From assembly GCA_003415625.1 (NCBI GenBank), contig PYIU01000008.1:434001-498000 (forward strand): DNA of 64,000 nucleotides, given 5' to 3'. Under the pieces are notes generated by a model. That model did no database searches, was not told the origin of the DNA, and worked only from the letters and a program-made list of their open reading frames with translations. This document shows, piece by piece, positions 23,089-35,977 of this stretch. The position numbers were made by a program, and so were the translations under genes. The DNA comes from Aquanectria penicillioides. Its lineage: Eukaryota; Ascomycota; Sordariomycetes; Hypocreales; Nectriaceae. Positions within the stretch are counted from its first letter, which is position 1. Each line of letters opens with the position of its first letter.

Positions 23089-24646
23089 GATGGCGGTGGT
23101 TTGTGCCGGGGGCTGCGATTCGACGGGAAGAGGTGCTACAGGTTGGAGGGGAACTCCACGGGGGATTCGTCAGGACTGCTACGGAGTTTCAGAGGGGAAT
23201 AATTCGCAATCGGCAGTCAATCAAGCCCGAAAGGTGCCAAAATTCAGCTGGCGACGGTACCGAAAGTTGGAATTTTGACGCCGTTTGTGCCCCTCCAAAA
23301 CTTTTGGCCCGTGCGCAAAGAAAAAATAAATTCGGGACGCAACCCCGCCATGACGCAGTGGGTCGCTCAGGCTCAAATCGCACAGAGAAAACGAAGGGTG
23401 ATTGTTGAGCCGAGGATTAGCCCTCACACAGACTCTTTTATTTGGTGACAAACTGAGAGGCAGAGGGGCAAAGGCAGAAATGTTCCCACGGTCCCCATCC
23501 AGTACAGACCAGCATTTGGCTCTTATCAATCAGATCAGTTCAGTTCCCCTGGTGAGGATATTCCTCGATGCTCCCACGCATCATTTCGTGTTTGCAACGC
23601 GACGCGACTTGGCACCCAGTCGGCCTCAGGAAAATCCCCGAGTGGCCAGACACACGCGACTAATCAAGTGTAGAGAAACGGCCATTGACAGAGAAGAGTC
23701 GGCCATGTGACAAAATCAGGCCGTTGCGAATACATCCGCTGGTACGGGGCGGAGGAGCGGAGGGCGTATCACGGATATGGACAGGTCACGTCAATACACG
23801 GTTGCGAGATAACATCCACTTCATCCAGCCCCGCCAACGCCTGTAGCACGCCCAACAGTCATGTGTATGTATCTATTCCCAAGTGCCGGCGTGTGCTTGC
23901 ATGAATGAGGCATGATTTGACGAGGCCCGCCAACGCGCGCCAGCACCGATAGACAGTGGGAGGCTGAGAGCATGATTCCAAATCAGCCATGACCCAGATG
24001 ACTCGGCCCCATGCACGTAATTTGGCGCGCAGAGCACCCGTTGGGAGGCGGCCTGGTTGCCCGATTTAACATCGTTACGCGATCCGTCTCACGGGAGAGC
24101 AAAACTGGGACCTACAGCACGCGCGAATGGAAAAGGATCAGCTACATTGCACGAGATTACATGGATGTGAGTCCAGATGACGGAATGTGGGAGAGAATCA
24201 AGAAGATGAAAAAAAAATCAACCAGAGAAATAATACGAATACTATCAATAGTCAGGAGTAGTTGCAATAATCATGGTCCTTGTGCAGGTGACGGACGAAG
24301 GAAAAAAAAAAATGAAAACCCCGGTGGCATCCTGTATTCCCCGTTTTCGGCCGTGAAACCTTTCCGGATCCCGTGAAGTTGATTCCAAACCAAGTTCCAC
24401 GGGCTATTTGTCAGGGGAGGGGGACCCGTCACCCAACGAAACGACGCAATGCAAACGCAATCGATCGCCCAGCCCCGAGTTCCGATACCTACAGCACTAG
24501 GACGGATACTATGGGCTTGTACCTTGCTGGATGGACCCTTGCTTTTGGCCTGTGTGTGACTGGGGGCTTGTTTTGTCAGCACCGCTCCAACTCGGCCTAG
24601 CCGTGGCGTGCAGGGCGATGACGGAGCAGCCCCAGCCAGCCAGGTA

Positions 24647-24692
24647 CAGAGACAGAGACAGAGACAGAGACAGAGACAGAGACAGAGACAGA
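24647..24692. repeat. GAGACA hexanucleotide microsatellite
   Basis: About seven to eight uninterrupted units in non-coding DNA. Confidence 0.9.
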
Positions 24693-25337
24693 GAGAGGCA
24701 GACGGATCCAGACAGAGAACGCGAGAGAGGCTGACAGGGAACGGGAACAAACGCCATGACAAGGATTGGGGCAAATTTCAGCTGCTGCTCGGCACCTGAT
24801 TCCTTGATCCTTGCGCCGCTCTTTGTACAAGGAACCTGCAAGGAATCAAGCAGCAGATTCCAAATACATTCATTCAATCATTCATTCCTTCATTCATTCA
24901 TTCACTCAGACACAGCCTGTACCCGCCAGCACCCCCTGTGTACCTACCAGTAACCAGCTGCTACAGCAGGGTACCGGTACCTACAGTCACTGTACCTCAT
25001 GCACACCCGCCCCCCGAAACTTATCGCAAAAATGAATGCTCCTCTCGAAGATTCCTCCCCCCCTCCACCTCCACCTCCGCCCCCTCCCCCTCCCCCACCT
25101 CCAATTGCCTCCTTTGTATCCGTGCTGCCCACAGCAATGGCAGCGTCCAAAGGAGACCGACAGCCCGATAGCCGCAGGGGGGCCGGCTTGTCACGCTTGT
25201 CACGCTCTGGTCGCTGCTTTGGCGATTGGGACCGCCGATTGTGTCATCGTCCCCGACTTATTCATCACAACCCATTTCCCGAATCCGACCTCTTGGTTAT
25301 GATGAGGCCCCCCTCCCCTTCGTGAAGGCATTTCATG

Positions 25338-25346
25338 TATATATAT
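25338..25346 (+). promoter_or_regulatory. TATA box of the thioredoxin gene
   Basis: TATATATAT about 295 bp upstream of the thioredoxin ATG, followed by a pyrimidine-rich stretch typical of highly expressed fungal genes. Confidence 0.55.
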
Positions 25347-25532
25347 CCCTCTAGCGCGCCCACTTTATCCATCCGCTTCCCTACTTTTTCTTCTCCCCCG
25401 CATACCATTGTGTCCCCACTCAAGGTTCCAATTTAGCTTTGTGTCTCAATTCGTGAGCCTCTCTTCCTCTATCTTGTTATATAGATACCCCTCATCCCGC
25501 TTTCCAACTCTCGGCTTTTTTCTCTCCTCCAC

Positions 25533-25535
<3 letters not shown>

Positions 25536-25582
<47 letters not shown>
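25536..25582. repeat. CA dinucleotide tract in the thioredoxin leader
   Basis: About 23 CA units ending 57 bp before the start codon, probably within the 5' UTR. Confidence 0.85.
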
Positions 25583-25583
<1 letters not shown>

Positions 25584-25639
25584 CAAAACAACACAACATA
25601 ACACACAACACCAAACTTCTACACCCACAAACCGCAATC

Positions 25640-26032
25640 ATGTCTGTCATCGATATCAAGACCAAGAAAGAGTTCGACGAGCTCATCAAGAAGAACCCCT
25701 ACGTCGCCATCCAGGCCCACGCCTCGTGGTGCGGTCCTTGCAAGGCCATCTCCCCCCTCTTCAAGAAGCACGCCGACAACCTCACCCAGCCCGAGGGCTA
25801 CGCCTTCGCCCGCTTCGACACCGACGACGTCCCCGACCTGGCCTTTGAGCTCGGCATCCGCTCCGTCCCCGCCTTCTACTTCTTCGAGAACGGCGACAAG
25901 GACGAGACCGTCACCGGCGCCAACCCCGTCGCCCTCAAGAAGGCCGTCGAGAAGTACGACGCCAAGCTCAAGGCCGCCGCTCCCGCCGAGAGCAAGCCTG
26001 AGGAGACCCTCAAGACCGACGAGGACTTCTAA
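25640..26032 (+). CDS. Thioredoxin
   Basis: Single-exon frame of 130 aa. The redox motif WCGPC covers residues 30-34, preceded by the usual beta strand AIQAHAS. The cis-proline loop (RSVPAFYFF) and GADP-like GANP follow in normal order. A C-terminal tail of about 20 residues, rich in Ala/Glu/Lys and ending TDEDF, extends beyond the compact 105-110 aa fold. There is no signal peptide, so it is probably a cytosolic disulfide reductase recycled by NADPH-thioredoxin reductase. Codon use is strongly C-ending, consistent with high expression. The ATG follows a CAATC context after CA-rich leader DNA. Confidence 0.95.
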   Translation: MSVIDIKTKKEFDELIKKNPYVAIQAHASWCGPCKAISPLFKKHADNLTQPEGYAFARFDTDDVPDLAFELGIRSVPAFYFFENGDKDETVTGANPVALKKAVEKYDAKLKAAAPAESKPEETLKTDEDF

Positions 26033-27268
26033 ACGAATAACAAAACAATCGCCGCTTCTTCCCCCCTCAGGCGAGGCACGCGCGCGCCCATGATTGATTG
26101 ATGGCCTCCCGTCGAACAAACACGCGGAGCTACCACTACCACGCAATGCGCATTCTACACACATAACCTCTCCAACACACGCTCGTGAAAGCATCACATG
26201 GAAAATCTTCAAAGATGACACTCGGAAGGGCGTTCTAAGGCGTAACCAAATGCATGGATGGATGGAATATCACAGAAGAGTATACACACAATGAAAAAAA
26301 AACCCAAATTTATACACATCAATACAAGTCTTGCATGTGGCATGGCGCTCACAGAAGAGGTTTTTTTGGGGGGGTATCAAAAGAAAAAAAAATTTGCACG
26401 TGTTTGCAGCCAATAAGTACCATGACGTATGACGGAAATTCAGATGGATGGATGATGAGTGGGATGCATCGGGATGTCGGATTCCCTTACCTCGTCGAAC
26501 CCGGGCGAGACGGGCGCTGTTTCCGGCTTCCGCGGCCCATTGGTAGAGTCGAGCAAAGCAATTTACAAATTCCATTAGCAATTGTCCATGATCCCCTCGC
26601 AGTGAAGAAACATGAGCCATGTTGAATTCCACAACAAAGCAAAGCAATGAAAATTTGAGAAAAATTCGTAAAAAAAAAGTAATGAGAAGAAACGTCTCTC
26701 ATGTACTTTACTACCATGTCACATCTTGCAGCTTGCAGTTGCATGCATCATCCGTCGTCTAATCAAATACCAAGTAAAAATTCGCTGAGGTGCAGAGCGT
26801 ACACCGTGTTTGACCTAATCTAACCAGACAGGTTCTGTGCTTCCCCATGCCGTCCTGTGATTTGTCCTTTCCCCTGCTCACACATGGCATCATCCTTCTC
26901 TTCCTCGACGTCCTCTCATCTTCATTCTTCCCCTGCCTCGCCGCCGTCATCATCTCCTTTCTCACTCATTCCCTTCGCCGGATTTTTGGGTTGCCCTTTA
27001 TGCTCCGCTGTTGTAATCCAATCCCAGACCAGAGTGGTATGCTACTCGTACATGAGTTCCCCCCCCCCCCCCCCCTCCAAAAAAAAAAAACACACCACAT
27101 TTCCACAAGACGCCTTGTCCCAACTATAATTTGTCCACATAGAAATAAACAAAGAAAAAGAAGTAGAGAAAAAACACAAGAAACTTCAAATGATCGCTGA
27201 CTCCGGCCGTTATGATGCAGCAAATGATTGTATCGTCGTGGCTTACTTCTCCGTTATCCATCATCATC
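26033..27268. other. Convergent 3' region, thioredoxin / WDR44-like
   Basis: 1.2 kb between two gene ends. Contains A runs, a G8 run near 26365 and a C17 run at 27059-27075 followed by A runs. No gene; weak tRNA-like look at 26490 was rejected. Confidence 0.5.
27059..27075. repeat. Poly-C homopolymer (C17)
   Basis: Seventeen C, then TCC and a run of A. Read length here may be unreliable. Confidence 0.8.
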
Positions 27269-30200
27269 TCAGTCCGAATCTGTCGACTCGGGGGTCATTC
27301 GGCCAACCCCGGAATCAACTCGCTTCTTAGTCACAGTCAAGTACTCCTTGGTCTCAACTGATCCCTTCTTGACGTTGTCTTGAGACCGGATCGACGCCAG
27401 CATCGGTCCTGCGGATCTCCGCCGGTTTGCAGTCTCCTCGTTCTTAAGCCTGTTCAAATCACTGATTCCCAGACTCATTCGGCCGTTGGACCTTTCCTTG
27501 GGAGCCAAGTAGTCGCTTCCCAACCGGGACTGGCCTCCTTGAGCCTCGTTTCCGTTGCTGTTGCCACTAAGAGGAGAGCTGATGACCGAGGAATATCGCA
27601 GGCCCGGTATTGAACTTCTCCACCGGTTTCGGAGACTCCAAAAACTAGTTTCGCCCTTTTCATCCTTGTTATTGTCGGAATCAGATGCGCTGATCAGACT
27701 AAAGCTTGGCGTCGGGGGGCTCGTCATGGTCGTATTGTTCTTCTCCATAATCGACCTAAAAGTGTTTCGAGACGCTGCGCTTCCAGTCGGGCTCGCAGGA
27801 CTTTGGATCCGGGACATCGGGCTTGACAAGTATGGCTGTTTTCGAGCTTCCGAAGCTAGGGTGGCTGCAGAGGCATTGATCGGTGATCGGCCAGGCTTTG
27901 TGGGTGACATGGAGCGCTCGTTTCTAACAGGCGTTGCGTTCAGGCTTGGTTTGCTTCCATCGATGCCCTGGCGCCAGCTATCGATCCGGTCCGATGCATG
28001 CTGAAGTTGGGCCGCATTAGGGCCCGTCATGTTATTCGGGAAGTTGAGGGAGCTGCGTCTTGAGTGGATGCGGCTGCCGCCACTTGTCCTGGTCATGATG
28101 CTGCCGCTCCGGCCAACACCAGCAATTCTGCCCGAGAACTTGGAACCATTCTCCCAGAGCCCTTGCTGCCGTTTCATGTAAGCGCAATCCTGTCGAAATA
28201 CCTTGATGGTACCCGTCCTATCAGTAGTGATGACAATGTTGCCGTCGTGGTGCTTCGACCGCTCGATGAAGGCGGGGGTTTCCTCGGGTCGCTTAGCAAG
28301 AGAAGGCGTGTCACTACTCTCGTCCTCTTCGGACAGCGCTGTCTGACTTGTGGCGCTCTCCTCGAGGCTTCGTAACATCACTGGAGGTGGGTTACACATG
28401 TCGTAGATCGGATCTCCCGATGCGCTAAGCAGAAGCCTGCTCTTTGCAGGGGCGATCAGAGCGGTTGTGACAACTTCGGGGTGAGCATCGAAACATTCGT
28501 AGGGTTGCTTGTCCTTGGTCTCGGCATCCGGAGAGTTGAGCTTCCAAATGTATGCCCTGCGATCCTCGCTACCAGAAATGACGTAGTTGCCGTCGTCACT
28601 GAAGCGGGCGTGGATCTGACTCGACTGGTTCTCTAGACCCTTGAACTTGAGTTGAACCACTTTGTCGTTGATATTGTAGACACGCACGCGAGAGTCGTTG
28701 GAGCTAATGAGCACCTTGACCTGGCCCTTTTCCGGGCCTTCCGGCATCGTCATTGTCCTAATACCAGTGATCTTGCTTCCTTGGCATTCTTTCCTCTGGA
28801 CGATCGCACGTGAATCTGATACTTGAGCTTCAGCCCTTCAGTGATATAAAAGGTAGCCATTCCACTTAACACTCCGCAAATGGCCATCGTTCCGTCCGGG
28901 GTAAAGGCTACAGCAGTGATGAACTCGCCAGTCGACGCCTCAAAGGCGACGGTTCGGTCGGGAATGCTCCAGAGCCTGAGCTGCGCGTCCAGGGAACCGG
29001 CCAAGAAGAATCGATCGTCGGTGGGGTGAAAGGCGATGGAGGTTACGAGGTCCTTGTGCTTAAAGGTGCACAAGCACTCGTTTCTGCTCGTGTGCCACAG
29101 CCGCACCGTCTTATCCATAGATGAAGAAAGCAGAAAGTTGTTTTTGCTCCAGCTCAAGGCTAAGACCTCTCCGGTATGTCCATGGAACTCTCGGATAGGC
29201 TTGGTTCGGAAGACCGGGGCGCTCAACTTCTCTCCGCTGGTTCCGTTCAGGGCCTCCTCCTCCTCATGGGCCTTTCGCTCCTCGGGCGTGGAGATGACGG
29301 CAAAAACCCTCACAATCTGGTCTTTGCCAGCGACGGCAAGATACCGGCCATCCAGGCTAAACTCGGCGGCCCAGATGGCATCTCCACCCTTCAGCAGCTT
29401 GCTTCCAACGGCGGTAGCGGGGGCACGGCCGTGCGGCTCATGATGCTGGGTTTGCTTAGTGCCCATAAGCTCCTGGGCTAGGAATAGGTGGTTGAATTCG
29501 CGGTCCTTCTTATTATGCGCCCTGACGCGGATGTACCTGGGGGGTTCTTTGTGAGGAGGAATATAGCCGCCTCCTGCACCGATGACGGATGTGAGAGCCT
29601 GGGCGTTGGTTCCATCAGTGCGTAAGTCGCCCAGTTCCGAGTCAGAGTCGAGCATGTCATTGTCCTTCTTCCGGCTACCACGCATACCAAATCGGCTCAA
29701 GAACGAAGGTCCTTTTCTAAAAGTTTGAAACTGTTAGTTAACCTCTCATCATGACCACGATTCGGGTCCATCAACAAAGAGTACCAAGGTGTGGTGTTGG
29801 GTTGGGTACGCACCTTCGCTCTTTGCCAATATCCAGCACTGCATTCGGCGATTTGCCGAGATCGGTACTTTTACGGGCGTCGACGGCAGGACTATCAGGG
29901 CGCCCAGTGTTGCGCAGACGCTGGGCAATGGTAGGCTCCGCGACGTTGCTGTTTGTTCTCAGAAAGATTTGCTATGAAACAGGGCCCATGTCAGCTAACA
30001 CGAAGAGGTTCGCAGGTAGATGGCGCAGTGCAACATGAACGAGAAGAATCAAAAGTGAACGCGTAGGTGTGGGAGGGAACTCACAGTGCTTAATGGGTCC
30101 AGGCCAGCATTTACGGGAGGGCCCGGGGATGACGCTCTGGAGGGACCTTTGGAGTCTTTGGCGTCTTTGGCGTCTTTGGCATTCTGGACCGAATTGGCCT

Positions 30201-30872
30201 GCGAGTGTTGAGTGGTCGAGTACCTGCTCGATTGTGTATCCTGCTTGGTGATTGGAGCACCTGCTTTGGGGGTTGCCGTCAGCTTACATAGTGACCAAAA
30301 ACTCGGGATAATGCAAAAAATGAGGCGCGCGGTTAAGTGGACGTGTGAAATTAAATGTAATACACCCATGGCATGAAAAGAGACGCGGTGTTGGATATGC
30401 CAGGCAAAGGTGTCGACCGCAAAGCAGCCAGCACATGTCTCAGCGCGTGCCATAGCGAGAAGGGAAGAGGAAAAGGAAGCAACAGTGGGGCATGGCGAGA
30501 AGAAGAGTAAGCACGGAGGGGGGAGCAAGGCGGAAGAAGGGGATTCTTGGGTGGAGGGTTGCGTGTGAAGCTTATGCCATAGCTGGCTGTTTATGACAAA
30601 TAAAGAAATAGAGACTCGAGGCAAGGAGAGATGAGAACAGAGAACGAACGAAGCACGAACGACGTGAGATGGTGAGTCCAGCGAGTAAGACGGTAAGCTC
30701 ACGTACCTTGGGATTCAGAGAGCGACAGAGCAGCGAGGCTCTGGCGGCGACCCTTAGGGGTAGCTGGAGCTGGAGCTGGAGTCGAGATGGAGCGGGCGTG
30801 ACGTTTCGAATTGGAGTTGGAGGCCAATTCGCCGTCGCCACGAGCAGCTGGCGAAGACATGGAGGGCAACAT
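27269..30872 (-). CDS. WDR44/YMR102C-like WD40 protein, with one frameshift
   Basis: Exons 30872-30707, 30260-30085, 29971-29814 and 29716-27269 (introns 446, 113 and 97 nt, all GT-AG). Restored length is 982 aa. The N-terminus is Ser/Pro-rich, with an AKDAKDAKD repeat in exon 2. Seven-bladed WD40 repeats begin near IWAAEFSLDGRYLAVAGKD and include HTGEVLALSWS...DKTVRLW and HKDLVTSIAFHPTDDRFF. The downstream block KITGIRTM...VLISSNDSRVRVYN is the diagnostic WDR44 segment, here split: the first frame ends RGKNAKE and the next reads GSKITGI. One extra G in the GG at 28779-28780 restores RGKNAK-GSKITGI. Human WDR44 binds Rab11; the fungal role is undefined. Confidence 0.88.
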
Positions 30873-31560
30873 GTTCCATGCTGCGTGGGCACCAAGGACC
30901 TAAAGAGGTTCGAGGGAGGTGTAGGCACAAACATGAAGATAGCTGAGGCTCGGGCGAAAGAGTCGGGGGGTTGCGGGCAGCCGGCGATCGGCGTCGCACT
31001 CAATTGCAAGTCCGCCGCGGATCCGACAAGAGCGAGAACGAGGCCAGCAAGAGGCTGCAGGAGACAGCCAGGTCAGGTCGATGGAGGGTTGGGTCACGGG
31101 CTAGCACGAAACGAATAGCTGTGCAAGTAATCGTCGAGAGCAGGCGGAGGTGAGGAGGCACTATGTAGCTCGAGGTAGGGCTGTTGGGGGGTGTGCGTGG
31201 GCGTGCGTGGTGTGTGGGGTTGGCGGAGGGAGTTTGGGTTGACGGCGGAGGAGAGAAGGAGTCCGAAGGGTCCGAGGAGAGCGAGCGAGAGCGAGGGTGA
31301 GAGCGGCCGGGAGAGCTACCTATGTACGAATAGGCGCTACGGAGAGAGATGGCAAGGGATGCAGAATTGGATCTTCCCGGGAGTGCGGGTGCGCGCTGGC
31401 GGCGCTGGTAGTGGCCCTGGCGCTGGCGCTGGCGCTGACGCTGGAGATGGCCCTGGCACTTGCGGCGGCGGGCGAGACGGAGGACGGTGTGACGGCGTTT
31501 GCGAGTGCGAGTGGGCGGGCGTGCAAGCGTGTGAGAGTGTGTCGTGTGTCGAGTGTCGAC

Positions 31561-31593
31561 GGGGGGGAGGGGGGGGGGGGGGGGGGGGGGGGG
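31561..31593. repeat. Poly-G tract (G7-A-G25)
   Basis: Seven G, one A, then about 25 uninterrupted G on the plus strand. Such a run can form G-quadruplexes and is prone to sequencing error. Confidence 0.85.
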
Positions 31594-32530
31594 CCACCAA
31601 CGGCCACGGTGGTATGTGGGCGTGCGCCTTGACTTGCAGACAGCGCACTAGGGGCTGGAGACGGTGGACTGTGGTGGACTTTGGTGGACGAAAGGTTGCA
31701 GAAGGGCCAGTTGGTTGTCCGGGGCGGCCGGGGGTGGAGGATTTTGGTGCGGGTGCGGTGCGTCAGACGGGTGGATTCAGTGCTCCCAGGATTGCTTGCA
31801 GTGCGCGATGGTGAGATGAAATAAGAGCGATGCGAGCTGCTGTGTGGCGAAACGAGGCCTAGTGAGGCGAAGGTGTGTGTGCGCGTGTGTGCTGCGCGCG
31901 CGCCATATACAGTAATTTAGGTGTGTGTGTGTGTGTGTGTGCCTGTGTACTGTACAGTGCGCAGGCGTCTGAAAGGTGTGTGCAGTGCGATCAAGAGAGA
32001 CGGAGAAAGAGGGAGAGAGAAGAGGAAGAGTTATCCCAACAAGAAAGGAGCCAAAGCAACAGGTAATGTAATCTAATGATGCTGCTGCTGCCGCTGCTCC
32101 TGAATTGCTAGTTGCGTCCAGGTACAGAGCATACTCATGCGTGTTCGGTTCCAAGTTCGTCGTCGTCAACGACAACCAAGCCAGTCAGTGGGTGGGTTCG
32201 TCTTGGGCCCTTGATGGCTTGGCGGGCTACCATTTGTTTGGGAGAGCGAGGGTGCGAGGATGAGTGGCGGTGGGCCCGCCGAAATACATGTACAGTCCCC
32301 CCAAGCCCAGTACAAGTCGTCCGTTGGGTGCAGTCAGTTCCGAGCCGCTGGCGAATAGAACAATCGGACGGGCAGATGAAAGGCCAAATAAACCAGACCG
32401 GAGGCGGTGGGCGAAGGTGTATGTACGGTTGCACAGGAAGCAGCACGCAGTAGGCGGTCGGTAAGATAGGCGGTAGGCACTCTGCTGCAAAGATAAAGAA
32501 CAAGCAAGCAGTCGGGAGGAGGCCAGGCGA

Positions 32531-32554
32531 GGGGGGGGGGGGGGGGGGGGGGGG
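32531..32554. repeat. Poly-G tract (G24)
   Basis: Second long G run, 0.95 kb from the first and on the same strand. Confidence 0.85.
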
Positions 32555-35500
32555 ACGAGGATTGAAAGCAGAGGGGCCAATAAGTTAGATACACATACGT
32601 GGGCGGGCGTTGGTCAGCAGAATAGGGCCATGATAGCGATGATGATGATGATGATGCCGAGACTCTGGTTTCGAAATGGAGGGGCAACGAAAAGAAAGAA
32701 AGACTGTGGCGTCTGGGGCTGAGAGAGGGCGATCAGGATGGATGGAGGGATCGAGGCGCGAGTGGACAGGTGAGGATCAGCCTCGTGCTTGCTTGCTTGC
32801 TTACCAGCAATTATGCTGTGACGTCTAAAGCTACGTCTCTGGTTACGTCTCCAACTCCGTGCAATCAATGTACCAGCCAATGTCTACCTGTATCCATGCC
32901 TCCTCCCTCGTTACCTTGCCAGATCAAAGACCCAAAGAAAAGGGCTCGGTGGCTGTGATGCCGTCAGCAGTAAGGCACACTGACAGAGGCAATCCGGCAG
33001 GATTCCGCAGGATCAAGCCAAACCCAGTAGGCAGTAATGGAGTGAGCAAGGTAAGTGGAAGCTAGCCAAAGTCTCTTTTTCTTTTTACGTCGTCTTCTCC
33101 TTTTGTATCTTGGGTCGTTTTTCCTCTATTTTCAGTAATCCCCGAGAATGGAACGGTAGGTAGATACCGCAAGAGGCGTTCGTTCCTGTTCAAGCCCTAC
33201 CGCTCGAAACTACCCACCCTTGGGTACGAAGTACGGAGGATTTGGGTTGGGTTGGCTGGCTTTCAGCCCAGGGCTGGCTCTCCAGATCCCATGACGATGT
33301 GTCGATGAAGTCAGACAAGGGCCAAAGGGAAGCACTCGGCTCACAGGGTCTCCTGCAGCGATGTTCCGGCTTCGCCATAGGCTGATCTGCTCTCGGATGG
33401 AGGGCACTCGCTGTAGGTACGGTACATTACATGATGACATGGGGGGGATTCTTAGTTACATGGCGGCTGATGCTGGGCGATGCTACTGTGTACATGGTTA
33501 TGTACATGCCATAGCCTGGCCCCCGTCATCGTTATGGGATGGCCCAGCATGGGCAGCGATGGGCGGGCACGGGGCATGGGCGGACGCACGCATGGGGACG
33601 GATAGGACGGGATGATGGGTTGGGACTTGGGAGATCTGCGGCTCCTCCACTTGGCACCAAGGCTCAGTCTAGAACACTCGAATCAACTGCTCAAAGCGGA
33701 AGACAGCCGGTCTCATCTTTGCGAAGTGTCCCTACAATGGCACATTCTGTACCCCGTACTGTAGGCACAGCAGAGAGAGGAGACGCAAGCAATGTCGCCC
33801 AATTGCAAGTACCGGTAGTAAATGAATAGTTTGTCCACCAGCGCACGCCACTGTCCAAACTTGTTTTGTCGCTTCGAAAGGGGCTTAAATTGGTCGTCAT
33901 CGTCGTCGTCGTAGTCGTTGTCGTTGTCGTTTACGGTTCCCACTCTAGAGCGGATCTGTCGCGCTGTCGTTCAACTCGGGTTGGTTGGCTTGGTTTGACT
34001 TGACTCGACTGACAAAAAAAAAGACGAGACAGGCAGCGTTGCCCAGAGCCCAGAGCCCCGGTTAGCAGCGCCGTAGCACCACTACAAAGGGGGCGCACAA
34101 GAGACAGGAGGCTGGCTGGGCCCTAGAACAGGGGGAAAACAGCATACGCCGCCGCCGTTGCTAAACTTTCACACGGTAGCGCTCATGTGGCGCAAACCCT
34201 CCGGATCAGTCCTAGCCAGCAAATAGAACCCCCTGTGCGTCGCTGCAAAAAGACAAAAGAGACGTGCCGGGATCCAGGTATTAATTGGCAGCCCCGCCGC
34301 TTTCATAGAGCGAACCGAGGCGGCGCGGCGGGCGGGCCCTGTGTTGGCGGGGAGAGGACCTGGGCCAGGGCATGGATGGGTGATGAGTTAAGATTGATTC
34401 TTAAGTTGCGTCGTTCGTAATTTGTATAACACAGCGGCAACATGACTGTACCACGGGACAATGGTTCTCGACCTTGAAGCCTTGGAATTGGTCCGGGGGG
34501 GAAGACAGATGCTGTACACCCCGTGTGTTCCGCTGCTGCGATGCACATCATCTTGCAATTCACTTTCTTCCCCGGTGCCAGCCGGCGCCAAGCCAAGTGA
34601 CAGTGATGAGCATGGCGGATCGTCCCTCGTCAATGACCTCACTTCCATGCCCCCCTCGCGCTGCTCCTCCACTCTCCACGGGAACTCTCACAGCGCAAGC
34701 ACCAAACTCCGCCGTGCGCCCAATGACTGCCAAAGTCGGTAAGGCTTAAAGCGGCGTGGCTCAGGAGCCTCCGATTCGACTTTTTCGATTTCCCCTCCCC
34801 CATCATTCCCACCCCGACCGGTCGAGGCCGCTACTGTAAATAGGTACCTAGCAGGCTGCAACCAACAGAACAGTGGTGGTGGCTCAATTGTGCACTAATT
34901 GCCGTAGTAGGCAGCCCCGTGATTGATTTCCGTGCCATCGTACTCCTTCGTAAAGACTCTCAAACCCGAATTCGAGCTCCGGTATCCGCGTATCGCTTTA
35001 CGCTCGCATCGCCGTCGTACGGCACTATCGCGGACTCACAGTCTTGGCACCCTCTTGGATTTTCACATCCATTGCCAATTGTCGTCAACTGCATTTTGGC
35101 TTTTAACCTTTTCTTCACCTTCTTTTTCATTCACCTGCCTCATTCATCCCGCGAACCCCCATCCCAGCACCCCTCGCGCTCGTAAGGCAGACGCAAAAAG
35201 TCGGTAAGCCACCAAACTATCACGGCGCCCACCGTTCGACGCAAACATCTCTTATCCCCCATTCGGCTCTTCACCAGGTCCCCCAGGTTCGCAGGTTGCA
35301 GCAGAAGGCAGAGACGGTGTGGGAGGCAGATATATCGCATGATGACGTGGACGTGGACCACATCCTTCTCGAACGATGACCCGCTAGTGCCATGTGCGCG
35401 CGGAGCTCCAGGGCGTGCTGTCTTGTGCTTCAGGCAAGGGTCGTCTTGAGACTGAACGAATGCGAAAAATGGCCCTCCCCGCCTCCGTGCACTAAAAACA

Positions 35501-35960
35501 GGTCGGCCGAAGTTGCGACGTCTGAACTCCGGGGATCATCGGACTTTCTTTGGGAAAGGGTCCCTTGACACGGGCGGCCAGGATCATCGTTCGTCAGCTG
35601 CGCCATGTGCTTCTCCTTGCTTCTCTGCCTATGACATGTGCCGCGGCTCTCTCCATAGACCAAGAACCACACCACACCACACGAACAACACAACAGTGGG
35701 CAAAGCTTGGTACAGGGCAAGCTCCAGAGTACGTACACGCAACGCATTGGACACACACTCTCGATAAAAGGAAACCATTGTCGGGCTAGCTTCCAGAAGC
35801 AGGAACCGAGCCACCAATGGGTCAGCTAAATGTGTACTATGTACGATGCCTCGGCGCCGAGAGAGCGGGCCGTCCGATGGCCCGCCGAACGCATGGTCCC
35901 CGAGAAATGAAGTAAAAAAAATTTGAAAAATAAAAAGATGAGGTGAGAGGTGAGGTGAGG

Positions 35961-35977
35961 TTTTTTTTTTTTTTTTT
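35961..35977. repeat. Poly-T homopolymer (T17)
   Basis: Seventeen T after a GAGGTGAGGTGAGG repeat. Confidence 0.75.

Larger units (their letters stand above)
23089..25639. other. Divergent intergenic region, rrb1 / thioredoxin
   Basis: 2.55 kb without a recognisable gene. It contains microsatellites (GAGACA at 24647-24692, ATTC-type at about 24868-24905, CCNCC at 25060-25100), a TATA box and a CA tract before the thioredoxin start. Open frames here translate to low-complexity Leu/Ser or Arg/Asp strings. Confidence 0.6.

Noticed and set aside
25619..26221. 200-codon minus-strand open frame
   Set aside because: Antisense to thioredoxin, made open by its high third-position GC.
26485..26570. 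tRNA-like B-box look (TCGAACCCGGG) on the minus strand
   Set aside because: No matching A box at the correct distance and no acceptor stem could be paired.
31191..31814. 207-codon Gly/Arg-rich open frame
   Set aside because: Produced by poly-G and GC-rich repeats; no homology or conserved motif.
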